From: Prauserella halophila
GTDB taxonomy: Bacteria; Actinomycetota; Actinomycetes; Mycobacteriales; Pseudonocardiaceae
Length of the DNA: 64,000 nucleotides
NCBI RefSeq assembly: GCF_024171895.1
Contig: NZ_JAMTCQ010000009.1
Coordinates: 781,318 to 845,317 of the forward strand
Direction of reading: 5' to 3'
In this document: positions 50,331 through 59,568 of the stretch, in pieces
Position numbering within the stretch: position 1 is the stretch's first letter
Layout: each line of letters starts with the position of its first letter
Made by a program: the position numbers and the translations under genes
The notes under the pieces: generated by a model
The model's input: the letters and a program-made list of their open reading frames with translations, nothing else
The model's database searches: none
Told to the model about the DNA's origin: nothing

Positions 50331-51797
50331 ATGAGCACGGTCAGTGAAGCCGGTGTCGTTTCGGCGGTGAACAAGGAGCTGTTCATCGGCGGCAAGTGGG
50401 CCCCGGCGGCCGGGAGCGCGACGTTCGACGTCCACGATCCGGCGACGGGCGAGGTGCTGTGCGCGGTCGCGGACGCCTCGCCGCAGGACGGTCTCGCTGC
50501 GCTCGAGGCCGCGACCGCCGCGCAGGCCGACTGGGCCGCATTCGCGCCGCGGGAGCGCGGCGAGATCCTGCGGCGCGCCTACGAGAAGCTCATGGCCCGC
50601 CAGGAGGAGCTCGGGCTGTTGATGACGCTCGAGATGGGCAAGCCGCTCGCCGAGGCCAAGGGCGAGATCGCCTACGCGGCCGAGTTCTTCCGCTGGTTCG
50701 CCGAGGAAGCGGTGCGCATCGACGGCGGGTACGCGGTCGCGCCGAACGGCAGCGGGCGGTTCCTCGTCACCAACCAGCCGGTCGGTCCGTGTCTGCTGAT
50801 CACCCCGTGGAACTTCCCCATGGCGATGGGCACCCGGAAGATCGGCCCCGCCGTCGCCGCGGGCTGCACGATGGTCATCAAGCCGGCGGCGCAGACGCCG
50901 TTGTCGATGCTGGCCCTCGCCGGGATCCTGGCGGAGGCGGGTCTGCCCGACGGTGTGCTGAACGTCGTGACGACCACGCAGGCAGGCGGCGTGATGGAGC
51001 CGATGATTCGCGACGGCCGCGCGCGGAAGCTGTCGTTCACCGGATCGACGGGGGTCGGCCGCACACTGCTCGAACAGTGCGCCGGAACCGTCATGCGCAC
51101 GTCGATGGAACTGGGCGGCAACGCGCCGTTCGTCGTCTTCGAGGACGCCGACCTCGACGCGGCCGTGGAGGGTGCGATGCAGGCCAAGATGCGCAACATC
51201 GGCGAGGCGTGCACGGCGGCGAACCGGTTCTACGTGCACAGCTCCGTGGCCGACGAGTTCTCGCGCAAGCTGACCGAGCGCATGCAGGGCCTGCCCATCG
51301 GCCGCGGCACCGAGGACGGTGTCGTGGTCGGCCCGCTGATCGACTCCGCTGCGATCGAGAAGGTGTCGTCGCTCGTCGGTGACGCGGCGCAGCGGGGCGC
51401 GACGGTGCTCACCGGCGGGGCCACTGTGGACGGTCCGGGAAACTTCTACCAGCCGACGGTGCTGAAGGGGGTGCCGCGTGAGGCCCGGATGAGCACGGAG
51501 GAGATCTTCGGCCCGGTGGCACCGATCTCGACGTTCGAGACCGAGGACGAAGCGCTCGCGGTGGCCAACGACACCGAGTACGGCCTCGTCGGCTACATCT
51601 ACACGGAGAACCTCAGCCGCGCACTTCGCGTCAGCGAACGGCTCGAGACGGGCATGGTCGGGTTGAACCAGGGCGTGGTGTCGAACCCCGCGGCCCCGTT
51701 CGGCGGTGTCAAGCAGTCCGGGCTCGGCCGTGAGGGCGGCACGGTCGGGATCGACGAGTTCCTGGAGACCAAGTACATCGCGGTCGGTGGCCTGTGA
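50331..51797 (+). CDS. gabD: succinate-semialdehyde dehydrogenase (NAD(P)-dependent aldehyde dehydrogenase)
   Basis: 488 aa from the ATG at 50331. Aldehyde dehydrogenase motifs: PVGPCLLITPWNFPMAMGTRKIGPAVAAGCTMVIKPA, FTGSTGVGRTLLEQC, the general base Glu in MELGGNAPFVVFEDADLD, and the nucleophile Cys in RNIGEACTAANRFYV (about residue 294). It oxidises succinate semialdehyde to succinate in the GABA route. Length and motifs fit GabD. It overlaps the following dehydrogenase by GTGA. Confidence 0.9.
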   Translation: MSTVSEAGVVSAVNKELFIGGKWAPAAGSATFDVHDPATGEVLCAVADASPQDGLAALEAATAAQADWAAFAPRERGEILRRAYEKLMARQEELGLLMTLEMGKPLAEAKGEIAYAAEFFRWFAEEAVRIDGGYAVAPNGSGRFLVTNQPVGPCLLITPWNFPMAMGTRKIGPAVAAGCTMVIKPAAQTPLSMLALAGILAEAGLPDGVLNVVTTTQAGGVMEPMIRDGRARKLSFTGSTGVGRTLLEQCAGTVMRTSMELGGNAPFVVFEDADLDAAVEGAMQAKMRNIGEACTAANRFYVHSSVADEFSRKLTERMQGLPIGRGTEDGVVVGPLIDSAAIEKVSSLVGDAAQRGATVLTGGATVDGPGNFYQPTVLKGVPREARMSTEEIFGPVAPISTFETEDEALAVANDTEYGLVGYIYTENLSRALRVSERLETGMVGLNQGVVSNPAAPFGGVKQSGLGREGGTVGIDEFLETKYIAVGGL

Positions 51798-52867
51798 CCA
51801 CCTACCGCGTCGCGTCGATTCCCGGAGACGGCATCGGGGTCGACGTCCAGCGCGAGGCGCAGGCGGTCCTCGACACGGCCGCGCAGCGGTTCGGCTTCGG
51901 ACTGGAATGGACCGAGTTCGGCTGGAGCTGTGAGCGTTACGCCGAGGCCGGTTCGATGATGCCGGCCGACGGCATCGAGACGCTGCGGCCGTTCGATTCG
52001 GTGCTGCTCGGAGCCGTCGGTTTCCCCGGCGTACCGGATCACGTCTCGCTGTGGGGCCTGCTGATCCCGGTGCGCAGGGCGTTCGCGCAGTACGTCAACC
52101 TGCGCCCGGTGCGGCTGCTGCCGGGAACCACGTCGGTGCTCGCGGGCCGAGGGGCCGACGAGCTGGAGATGGTGATCGTCAGGGAGAACTCCGAGGGCGA
52201 GTACTCCGAGCTGGGCGGCAGGCACAACGCAGGCGGTCCCGGCGAGTTCGCGCTCCAGGAGTCGGTGTTCACGCGCGTCGGTGTGGAACGGATCATCCGC
52301 TACGCCTTCGAGCTGGCGCGCACGCGGCAGCATCGGGTGTGCTCGGCGACGAAGTCGAACGGGATCATCCACACGATGCCGTTCTGGGACGAGATCTTCG
52401 CCGAGATCGCGGCGGAGTACCCGGACGTCGAGTCCGAGCAGCTGCACATCGACGCGCTGGCCGCGCGCATGGTGCAGCGGCCGGATCTGCTCGACGTCGT
52501 GGTCGGGTCGAACCTGTTCGGTGACGTTCTCAGCGATCTCGCGGCGGCGATCACCGGCGGGCTCGGCATGGCACCGTCCGGCAACATCAACCCCGAGGGC
52601 GAGTTCCCGTCGATGTTCGAGGCGGTGCACGGCAGCGCGCCGGACATCGCGGGCCGGGGGATCGCGAACCCGGTGGCCCAGATCCTGGCCGCCGCGATGA
52701 TGCTCGACCAGCTCGGCGAGAAGGCCGCGGGCGAGGCCGTCCGCGGTGCGGTGCAGACGGTGCTGGATGCCGGTGCGGTGCTCACGCCGGATCTCGGGGG
52801 CACCTCGACGACCGGCCAGCTCGGCTCGGCGATCGCGGAGGCGATCCAGAGTGGACGGAACAGTTAG
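51794..52867 (+). CDS. tartrate/D-malate dehydrogenase-like beta-decarboxylating dehydrogenase
   Basis: 357 aa from a GTG in a GTGA overlap with gabD. Isopropylmalate/isocitrate dehydrogenase fold: IPGDGIGVDVQREA, YVNLRPVRLLPG, ENSEGEYSELGG, SATKSNGIIHTMPFWDEIF and NLFGDVLSDLAAAITGGLGMAPSGNINP, with the metal-binding Asp residues. The VRENSEGEYSELGGR loop is typical of TtuC/DmlA enzymes that oxidise D-malate or tartrate rather than 3-isopropylmalate. Coupling to gabD suggests a shared C4-acid pathway; the substrate is inferred. Confidence 0.83.
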   Translation: MTTYRVASIPGDGIGVDVQREAQAVLDTAAQRFGFGLEWTEFGWSCERYAEAGSMMPADGIETLRPFDSVLLGAVGFPGVPDHVSLWGLLIPVRRAFAQYVNLRPVRLLPGTTSVLAGRGADELEMVIVRENSEGEYSELGGRHNAGGPGEFALQESVFTRVGVERIIRYAFELARTRQHRVCSATKSNGIIHTMPFWDEIFAEIAAEYPDVESEQLHIDALAARMVQRPDLLDVVVGSNLFGDVLSDLAAAITGGLGMAPSGNINPEGEFPSMFEAVHGSAPDIAGRGIANPVAQILAAAMMLDQLGEKAAGEAVRGAVQTVLDAGAVLTPDLGGTSTTGQLGSAIAEAIQSGRNS

Positions 52868-53160
52868 GGATTGTCCGTGACCATGTGACCGTTGAAACAC
52901 TGCTGCGGGCGGACTGACCGAGCGTGACCAGCCGCGCGACGAAGAGGTGCTGCATCACGACCCCGGCATCCTCCGATTCAACGAGAACATTGCCCCGGTC
53001 GCCTGACCGCGTCAGCAGCCCGACCCGGTGACCTGGAGGAAGGACCCCTCGATGGCCACGTTCGACGGGTGCGTCGAACGTGGCCATCCAAATTTCCCGT
53101 CGGGACCGGCAAACTCGGCCAGCTGGTCAAGTGTTGCCGGAAGGCAAGCATCTGCACCGA
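52868..53160. other. 293-bp convergent intergenic region with possible gene remnant
   Basis: A 35-codon protein-like stretch lacking a start (ending HHDPGILRFNENIAPVA, stop at 53005) suggests a decayed gene, but no family is recognised. The hairpin at 53051-53088 follows. Confidence 0.4.
53051..53088. terminator. 17-bp perfect hairpin between convergent genes
   Basis: GATGGCCACGTTCGACG at 53051-53067 and its exact complement at 53072-53088 flank a 4-nt loop; CAAATTTCCC follows on the plus strand. Confidence 0.85.
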
Positions 53161-54582
53161 TCAACCATAGCTGTCCAGGTAGCGCAGTGCGGTGCGAGCC
53201 GCGTGCGCCCCGCACATCCCATGTGCTCCCGGTCCAGGTGGTGTTGCGGCTGAGCAGATGTACACACCTGGTATCCCCGCGCTGTACGGGTCGAGTGTCG
53301 GTCGTGGTCCTAGTATCAGTTGGTTCGCGTTCTTGGCGCCGGTGACGATGTCCCCACCGACGTAGTTCGGGTTGTATACGGCCATCTCGGTTGTGGTCCG
53401 CACGGCTTTGCCCACGATGCGGTCGCGGAAGCCAGGCGCGAACCTCTCGATCTGATTGATGATCGCCTCGGTTGCATCTCCGGTGTAGCCGTTCGGGACA
53501 TGCGCATAGGTCCACAGCGGGTGGACCGTGCCGACCGAGCGCTGAGGGTCGGCAAGGTATTGCTGGCCAACGAGGACAAACGGCCTTTCGGGCATTCGTC
53601 CGTGGTAGACATCGCGCTCAGTCGTTGCGATCTCGGTGAAGCTCCCGCCGAGATGGACCGTGCCCGCTAGCCGAGCATCTTGATTGAGCCAAGGGATCCC
53701 GTCCTGGACAGCAAAGTCGACCTTGAAAGCCCCGGGGCCGTGGCGGAACCGCTGGTATGCACGCGACACTCGTCGTGGCAGGCGATCCCCGAGGATGTCC
53801 GCTACCGCACGCGGCGCGAGGTCGAAGAGAGTCACGTCCGCGTGTGGGAGCTGCGATGCGTCCTCGATGTGAGTGCTCGTCTCGATCTTGCCCCCGAGGT
53901 CGGCGAGCAGCGCGGCGAGAGCAGTGGTGATCGACTGCGAACCGCCAGCCGCCACTGGCCACCCGTGCCGATGTCCTGCCGTCAGGATACCCAGGCCGAT
54001 GGCTGAGCTCAGCGGGCGATGCAGGGGTTGGAATGCGTGGGCTGCTACCCCGCCGAACAACGCTCGGGCTCGCTCGGTGGTGAAGCAGCGGGCGAGGACT
54101 GACCCGGGAAGAAGCGTGGGCGCGCCGAAGCGTGCCAGCCGCAGCGGATGCCTCGGTAGCCGCAGCATAGGCCTCATGATGTCTTCGGACAGCGAGTCGA
54201 AACCGGCCGACGGGCTACCAAAGAGAAGCCGCCACCGGTCTTCGTCAGCGCCGAGCCCGCTCGCGGTCTGCTCGACCGAACGCCACAACGCGCCGGCATC
54301 GGCATTATCGAGCGGATGCGCGCAGTCGATCTCGGGCCACCGCCACGACAGCCCGTAGTCCTCCAAGCCCAGGCCGTTGAGGAACGCCGAGCCGACAGCC
54401 ATGGGGTGGAACGCCGAGCAGTGATCGTGCAGTAGCCCGGGCAGGATCGCCTCGCCGGACCGTGTGCCGCCGCCAACCTGATCGGCAGACTCCAGAACAG
54501 TGACCTCTACGCCGGCCTTGGCCAGCGCGACGGCGGCGGCGAGCCCGTTGGGCCCGCCGCCCACCACGACCGCCGTACTCAC
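53161..54582 (-). CDS. phytoene-desaturase-like NAD(P)/FAD-dependent oxidoreductase
   Basis: 473 aa from a GTG at 54582 in a GTGA overlap with the DUF3556 gene; an ATG at 54594 is possible. FAD binding shows at TAVVVGGGPNGLAAAVALAKAGVEVTVLESADQVGGGTRS. The C-terminal NANQLILGPRPTLDPYSAGIPGVYICSAATPPGPGAHGMCGAHAARTAL is typical of the CrtI/retinol-saturase-like group. No membrane segment is evident. The operon partners suggest action on a lipid or terpenoid acyl chain, but the substrate is unknown. Codon use is less GC-biased than in the first 50 kb. Confidence 0.82.
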   Translation of the reverse strand: MSTAVVVGGGPNGLAAAVALAKAGVEVTVLESADQVGGGTRSGEAILPGLLHDHCSAFHPMAVGSAFLNGLGLEDYGLSWRWPEIDCAHPLDNADAGALWRSVEQTASGLGADEDRWRLLFGSPSAGFDSLSEDIMRPMLRLPRHPLRLARFGAPTLLPGSVLARCFTTERARALFGGVAAHAFQPLHRPLSSAIGLGILTAGHRHGWPVAAGGSQSITTALAALLADLGGKIETSTHIEDASQLPHADVTLFDLAPRAVADILGDRLPRRVSRAYQRFRHGPGAFKVDFAVQDGIPWLNQDARLAGTVHLGGSFTEIATTERDVYHGRMPERPFVLVGQQYLADPQRSVGTVHPLWTYAHVPNGYTGDATEAIINQIERFAPGFRDRIVGKAVRTTTEMAVYNPNYVGGDIVTGAKNANQLILGPRPTLDPYSAGIPGVYICSAATPPGPGAHGMCGAHAARTALRYLDSYG

Positions 54583-56402
54583 GACGCCGCCCATTGGCGG
54601 TCGGTGTCCCGGCCCGGAGCGCCGGAGTGCTGCACCGCACTCCTCCGGGATGGACGAGACCATGTCACGTCGAGGGGAATCGGCCCGTTCGGCAGCCACG
54701 GCTGTTCGCGCACGGCGTCTGCCACCTTCCACGTACCCCGCTCGATCACGCCCACCGCGACATCGATGACCTTGTAGTGCTGGACCGAACTGTGGATCGC
54801 CTGCGATTCGACCCAGACCACGATGAACTCGCCGGGGTCGAAATCGCACTGCTTCTGCACCGCGGCCAGCAGGTCCTCGTTGTGCAGGTGTCCATCTCCA
54901 AAATTGAACCCGACGAGCGAGTTGCACGCGAATTCCGCCTCACGCACGGACCAGCGGTCCACGTCGGGGATGTGTTTGTAGAGCAGGGAGAACAACCCAC
55001 GCCCCTGGCTGTGCATCGACCGCCACGCGGCAGTCTGCTGCATGGTGATTTCAGCGACCTTGGGCGGATAGCCCATCGCTTCGAGCTGCTCGATCTGGTT
55101 CGTCGTTGGCCGCTTCACCCTGTTGAGCTTGGCCTCGGCGTCCGGCGCGAAGGCCCAGAGAGCGGACGCCCAGTTGCCCGCGTACTGGCGCATCGATGGC
55201 AGGAACGACACCAGATCCGGACGGAGGTTGCCCAGGACAGGGAAGAACATCAGCCCCGCGACGATCCCGGCGGCCAGCCAGGGTGACGACATGTCCCACA
55301 CGGCGTGACCCTGCCAGTTGGGGAAGCCCAGGAACAAGAACACCGCAGCGTAACCGAAGAGGATGTTCCATTCCAGTGGCACGGCCAGCGGGAAGGTCGA
55401 AGTGATGAACAGGTGGAACAGGACCATCAGCGTGACGGCACCCAGGGTGAGCCAGTAGTTGGTGGAGAACAGCAGCACCAGCGGCGTCGCGATCTCGACG
55501 AACGTGCCGCCCACGTGTGCCATGAAGTGAGCCAGACCCGACGGGCGAATATCACGTGGGAAGTCTCGGTAATGCGCACGCTTCCCCCATCGGCTCGGTA
55601 TGCACGGGCTGTTGCTCACCATCGGGGGGACGACGTTCGAAAAATGCCGCCCGAACTTGGACACGCCGGCCCCTACCCACACGCTCACCATGAGCAGTTT
55701 GAGCGCAATGACCATGTCCATGAACGGCAGAGTGGTGAAGAAGAGCATCGCCGGCAGGTACTGTTCGCTGCGCACCGCGATGAAGATTGTCTTGTCCCGC
55801 AGGCCGATCAGGACCAGCAGCACGATGGCCGGGATCAGCGGGGCGGTATTGACGAGGCCGGTCGTGTTGTCGGGTAACACAGCCGCCAGTGATTCGCTCG
55901 GCACACCCGGCTGCAGCACCGCTGCCGTCACCGAGGCCAGGAAGCCGAGGTAAAGGACAACGTCAACGACCGTACGACGATCACCAGAGGTGAAGGGAGC
56001 ACGACGCCAAGGCCTCAGGCGGATCGTCCCCGGACGAGCCCAGAATAAGATCCCCCCGGTCATGGGTTTGAACTTTCCGGCCAGCGGCCCCCACGACCCG
56101 GCGACCCCGACCGCTTCCAACAGAACGGTCCACAACACGAGCTTCTGGTACACGATCGGCTCGTCCCACCAGCTCATCACATCCCAGAACGGGCCTAGGC
56201 CAGATGTCCACGTTGTCAACGCGGTCCCGCCAATGATGTAGAAAATCACCAGCTTCACGATGTAGGTGGTGTGGATCATCTTCGGTGAGCCGAATCCGTA
56301 CTCGACCCAGTGCAGGGCCAGCGTTTTCATGCGCTCGCGCAAAGGCTTTTCCAGAAAAGTCTCGACCTCGACAGGCGGTGCGTCGGCCGTTGTGAACCCC
56401 AT
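54579..56402 (-). CDS. DUF3556 family polytopic membrane protein
   Basis: 607 aa from the ATG at 56402, six bases after AAAGGAG. About ten hydrophobic segments occupy residues 50-420 (IVKLVIFYIIGGTALTTW; VVLYLGFLASVTAAVL; LIPAIVLLVLIGL; WLTLGAVTLMVLFHLFI). A soluble C-terminal part of about 180 residues follows (FNFGDGHLHNEDLLAAVQ; FIVVWVESQAIHSSVQHYKVIDVAVGVI). This matches the mycobacterial/rhodococcal DUF3556 proteins as I recall them, which lack a known function. The conserved FMAHVGGTFVEIATPLVLLF helix resembles vitamin-K-carboxylase/HTTM-like or DoxX-like membrane enzymes; that link is speculative. Confidence 0.75.
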   Translation of the reverse strand: MGFTTADAPPVEVETFLEKPLRERMKTLALHWVEYGFGSPKMIHTTYIVKLVIFYIIGGTALTTWTSGLGPFWDVMSWWDEPIVYQKLVLWTVLLEAVGVAGSWGPLAGKFKPMTGGILFWARPGTIRLRPWRRAPFTSGDRRTVVDVVLYLGFLASVTAAVLQPGVPSESLAAVLPDNTTGLVNTAPLIPAIVLLVLIGLRDKTIFIAVRSEQYLPAMLFFTTLPFMDMVIALKLLMVSVWVGAGVSKFGRHFSNVVPPMVSNSPCIPSRWGKRAHYRDFPRDIRPSGLAHFMAHVGGTFVEIATPLVLLFSTNYWLTLGAVTLMVLFHLFITSTFPLAVPLEWNILFGYAAVFLFLGFPNWQGHAVWDMSSPWLAAGIVAGLMFFPVLGNLRPDLVSFLPSMRQYAGNWASALWAFAPDAEAKLNRVKRPTTNQIEQLEAMGYPPKVAEITMQQTAAWRSMHSQGRGLFSLLYKHIPDVDRWSVREAEFACNSLVGFNFGDGHLHNEDLLAAVQKQCDFDPGEFIVVWVESQAIHSSVQHYKVIDVAVGVIERGTWKVADAVREQPWLPNGPIPLDVTWSRPSRRSAVQHSGAPGRDTDRQWAAS

Positions 56403-56483
56403 CGTCAACTCCTTTGGTACATGGGGATACCGCTACCCGTTCACTTTTGGAGCGGCTGAAACAGGTTGCTCGGCGGAGCCAGG

Positions 56484-57956
56484 TCAGCTCACTACTGCCG
56501 AGACTCGTTTTCTGAGCGAAGGCTTGTCGATCTTTCCCACCGGATTCTTGGGCAAGGATTCGATGATCAGGATCTCGGCAGGAACTTTGAACTTGGATAC
56601 CTTCTCGGCCAGATGGCCCCGGATGTCGTCCTCCCCCAGCGACGCCCCACTGGCCAGGGATATCAGGAGCACGGGCTCTTCACCGAGAACCGGGTGCGAG
56701 CGGCCGACGACGGCCGCCTCGAACACGTCGGGCAACTGGTGCACCACGTTCTCGATCTCCTTGGGGTAGATGTTCTCGCCGCCCCGGATCAGCATGTCCT
56801 TGGCGCGGTCGACCAAGGTCAAGTAGCCGTCCTCGTCGAGATACCCGATATCACCGGTGCGCAGCCAGCCTTCATCGGTGATGGTCACGGCGGTTTCCTC
56901 GGGCTTGTTGAGGTACCCGCGCATCACGTTCTCGCCCTTGATGAGGACCTCGCCGGCCATGCCGGGGTCGACGTCTCGCCCGTCGCCGTTGACGATCCGG
57001 ACCGACTGCCCTGGCAGGGGCAGTCCGACGGTGCCGGCCTTACGGACACCGCGCAGTGGGTTGAGCGTGCTCGCACACGTGCCCTCGGACAGGCCGTAGC
57101 CCTCGATAATCGGCACGCCGAACCGGTCATGGAACTTGGCGAGCAGTTCGACGTTCGCGGGAGCAGCGCCGCACACCGCGAACTGCAGGGAGGACGTATC
57201 CGGAGAAACGTCGCTGGGGAGGTCGGCGAGCATGGCGTAGATCGCCGGCACGCCGGAGAAGTACGTGGGACGAGCTCGTTCGACCCGGTCGAAGAACGCC
57301 CTCGCGTCGAAACGCCCCGCGATGGTGGCCCGGCCCCCTGCCAGCAGCGGCGACAACGTGCTCACCACGATCCCGTTCACGTGGAACAACGGCAGGATCA
57401 GCAGGCTGTGCGCCGCGCTGTCCAGACCGAAGCCCTCGATGACCATCGAGCACATGGCGTCGACGTTGCCGTGATCGAGCATGACGCCTTTGGGGCGGCC
57501 CGTGGTGCCGCTGGTGTAGATCAGCAAGGCCAGGTCGGCCGAGCTCGGCATCCATTCCGGGACCGCGACTGGGGTGCTCGAGTGGGGCGCGAGGTCAGTG
57601 ATCGCAACGACGGAGTGAGGAGCGTCCGCGAGTCGCTCCGGGAGAGTGACGACAACCTTCGCTGCGGAGTCGTGGAGCTGATGTTCGACCTCGTCCGCGG
57701 CCAAGGACGGGTTGATCGGCGTTACGGTCGCGCCCAGCCGCCATGCGGCGAACAAACCAACCACGAATGATGTGCTGTTCGGCAGCATGATTGCCACCAC
57801 GTCACCCGCCAGAATTCCGTGGGAGCGCAGGACACCTGACGCGATTGCGACCGCGGACGAGAACTCGGCGTTCGTCAGCTCCACGGCATCGTCGGCGATT
57901 GCCGGACCGTTGGGATCTTGCGCGGCGCGCATTTCAGGCAAATCCGGGAGGTTCAT
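56484..57956 (-). CDS. class I adenylate-forming acyl-CoA synthetase
   Basis: 490 aa from the ATG at 57956 with AGGAAG upstream. AMP-binding motifs: the P loop YTSGTTGRPKGVMLDHGN near residue 150, GYGLSEGTCAS, GWLRTGDIGYLDEDGYLTLVDRAKDMLIRGGENIYPKEIE, and the catalytic Lys in PKNPVGKIDKPSLRK. It activates a carboxylic acid to its CoA thioester. Its position, 81 bp before the DUF3556 gene and opposite a PucR regulator, makes it the first step of the three-gene pathway. Confidence 0.9.
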   Translation of the reverse strand: MNLPDLPEMRAAQDPNGPAIADDAVELTNAEFSSAVAIASGVLRSHGILAGDVVAIMLPNSTSFVVGLFAAWRLGATVTPINPSLAADEVEHQLHDSAAKVVVTLPERLADAPHSVVAITDLAPHSSTPVAVPEWMPSSADLALLIYTSGTTGRPKGVMLDHGNVDAMCSMVIEGFGLDSAAHSLLILPLFHVNGIVVSTLSPLLAGGRATIAGRFDARAFFDRVERARPTYFSGVPAIYAMLADLPSDVSPDTSSLQFAVCGAAPANVELLAKFHDRFGVPIIEGYGLSEGTCASTLNPLRGVRKAGTVGLPLPGQSVRIVNGDGRDVDPGMAGEVLIKGENVMRGYLNKPEETAVTITDEGWLRTGDIGYLDEDGYLTLVDRAKDMLIRGGENIYPKEIENVVHQLPDVFEAAVVGRSHPVLGEEPVLLISLASGASLGEDDIRGHLAEKVSKFKVPAEILIIESLPKNPVGKIDKPSLRKRVSAVVS

Positions 57957-58203
57957 GAGTACTTCCTGGTGACTTCGTCGTGACCGTGGCTTATCGAAGA
58001 TACGAAGACACCTGTGAGGCGCACCATGTCTCGTCATGATGAAGAATCACGTCGGCTTCGTCTCCCCGAAACAACAGTGAGACGAAGCGAGTGTGACCCC
58101 CGCGAGGAACCGCGGACCGTCCCCGGTATAACTGCTGGTCACGGCAGTGCAGGCCGCATGGTTCAGTTGACGCGGGACGACGTCCTCAGGCTAATGTTGT
58201 CGG

Positions 58204-59463
58204 ATGGCGACAGACACGGAGCAGGACGTGGTGGACCGGTGGGTCGCCGTCGTCGCAGCCAACCTCAACAGCCGCCTCACGGTGGAAACCCTGGCGATCA
58301 AGAGGGTTCTGGAGTCGAGGATCGACGAGCTCCGAGGCGATGTCCGGCTGCTCGAACTTCTCGGCGCGAGTATCGAAGGCAACGTCGACACCATCCTCCA
58401 CACGCTTCAGCACGACATCGCCACGGAACACTTGGAAGCTCCCGCTGCGGCCATGGAGTACGCGCGGCGCCTCGCCCAGCACGGAGTGCCGGCCACCGCG
58501 CTCGTCAGGGCATATCGGCTCGGGCAGCGAGCACTGCTCGACAGTGCCTTGAAAGAGCTCGAAGGCACCGAACTCGAGGCGAGCTTGCGCCTGTCGGTGG
58601 CGCATCGCATCTTCTCGGTGGTCTCCGACTACATCGACTGGATCTCACAGCAAGTGGTCGACGCCTACGAACGCGAACGCGAACGGTGGCTCGCGAACCG
58701 TAGCAGTGTCCGCACTGTGCGCGTTCGCGAGCTCCTCAACAACGAAGACGCGCAGGCCGGAGGTGGTGAAGCTGAGCTCGGGTACTCGATGGCCCAGCAT
58801 CATCTTGCCTTGATCCTCTGGTTCCCCGACACCGGCAGCGAGCGAATCAATGACCTCGAACGAGCCACCCATGCGGTCGCAGACTGCACCGGAACTCAAC
58901 GACCGCCCCTGTTCGTTGCCTTCGACCGGGTTTCCGGATGGGCATGGATCCCACTGGGTAAAGGGGCCGTCATCGATCACCCAGCGCTGCGCAAGTGCGT
59001 GACGGAGCGTTCCGACGGCCTCTCGATCTCGGTTGGCACTCCCGCTTACGGCCATGCCGGGTTCCGCGAAAGCCATCGTCGAGCCCAACTCGCGCATGAC
59101 ATCGCAATCCGCGCGGACCCCGACGAACGACGTGTCTCGTTCTACGACGAGCCCGGCCTGCCGACGATCGCTCTTCTCAGTAGCAACGTCGACGAGACCA
59201 GGAATTGGGTCGCAGAGGTACTCGGACCACTCGCGGCAAACACCGACAACGCTCACCGGCTCCGCTGCACATTGCGGGAGTTTCTTTCGAGAGGATCGAG
59301 CCACAAAGCCGCGGGCGACGTGCTGAACCTGCATTACAACACGGTGAAGTACCGCGTGAAGAAAGCAGAACAAATGCGCGGACAACCCATCGGAACGGAC
59401 CGTCTGGACGTGGAAATCGCTCTCCATGCTTGCCAGTGGCTGGGCACGTCAGTGCTCAACTGA
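58204..59463 (+). CDS. PucR/CdaR-type transcriptional regulator
   Basis: 419 aa. Residues 15 to about 165 are a helical sensor-like domain (ATEHLEAPAAAMEYARRLAQHGVPATALVRAYRLGQ). A GGDEF-like degenerate middle follows. The C-terminal PucR HTH is EFLSRGSSHKAAGDVLNLHYNTVKYRVKKAEQMRG near residue 365. It is divergent from the acyl-CoA synthetase across 247 bp and is the likely activator of that operon. Unlike the PucR at the window start it lacks the N-terminal PucR domain. Confidence 0.87.
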   Translation: MATDTEQDVVDRWVAVVAANLNSRLTVETLAIKRVLESRIDELRGDVRLLELLGASIEGNVDTILHTLQHDIATEHLEAPAAAMEYARRLAQHGVPATALVRAYRLGQRALLDSALKELEGTELEASLRLSVAHRIFSVVSDYIDWISQQVVDAYERERERWLANRSSVRTVRVRELLNNEDAQAGGGEAELGYSMAQHHLALILWFPDTGSERINDLERATHAVADCTGTQRPPLFVAFDRVSGWAWIPLGKGAVIDHPALRKCVTERSDGLSISVGTPAYGHAGFRESHRRAQLAHDIAIRADPDERRVSFYDEPGLPTIALLSSNVDETRNWVAEVLGPLAANTDNAHRLRCTLREFLSRGSSHKAAGDVLNLHYNTVKYRVKKAEQMRGQPIGTDRLDVEIALHACQWLGTSVLN

Positions 59464-59568
59464 GCCAATCGAGAAATTCTGATAAAGATTCCATGGATTC
59501 ATAAATTCCCAAAAAGGGGCAGCATTCTAATCAATAGGAAACACAACTGCGGACAAGTGGAGGTCCTG

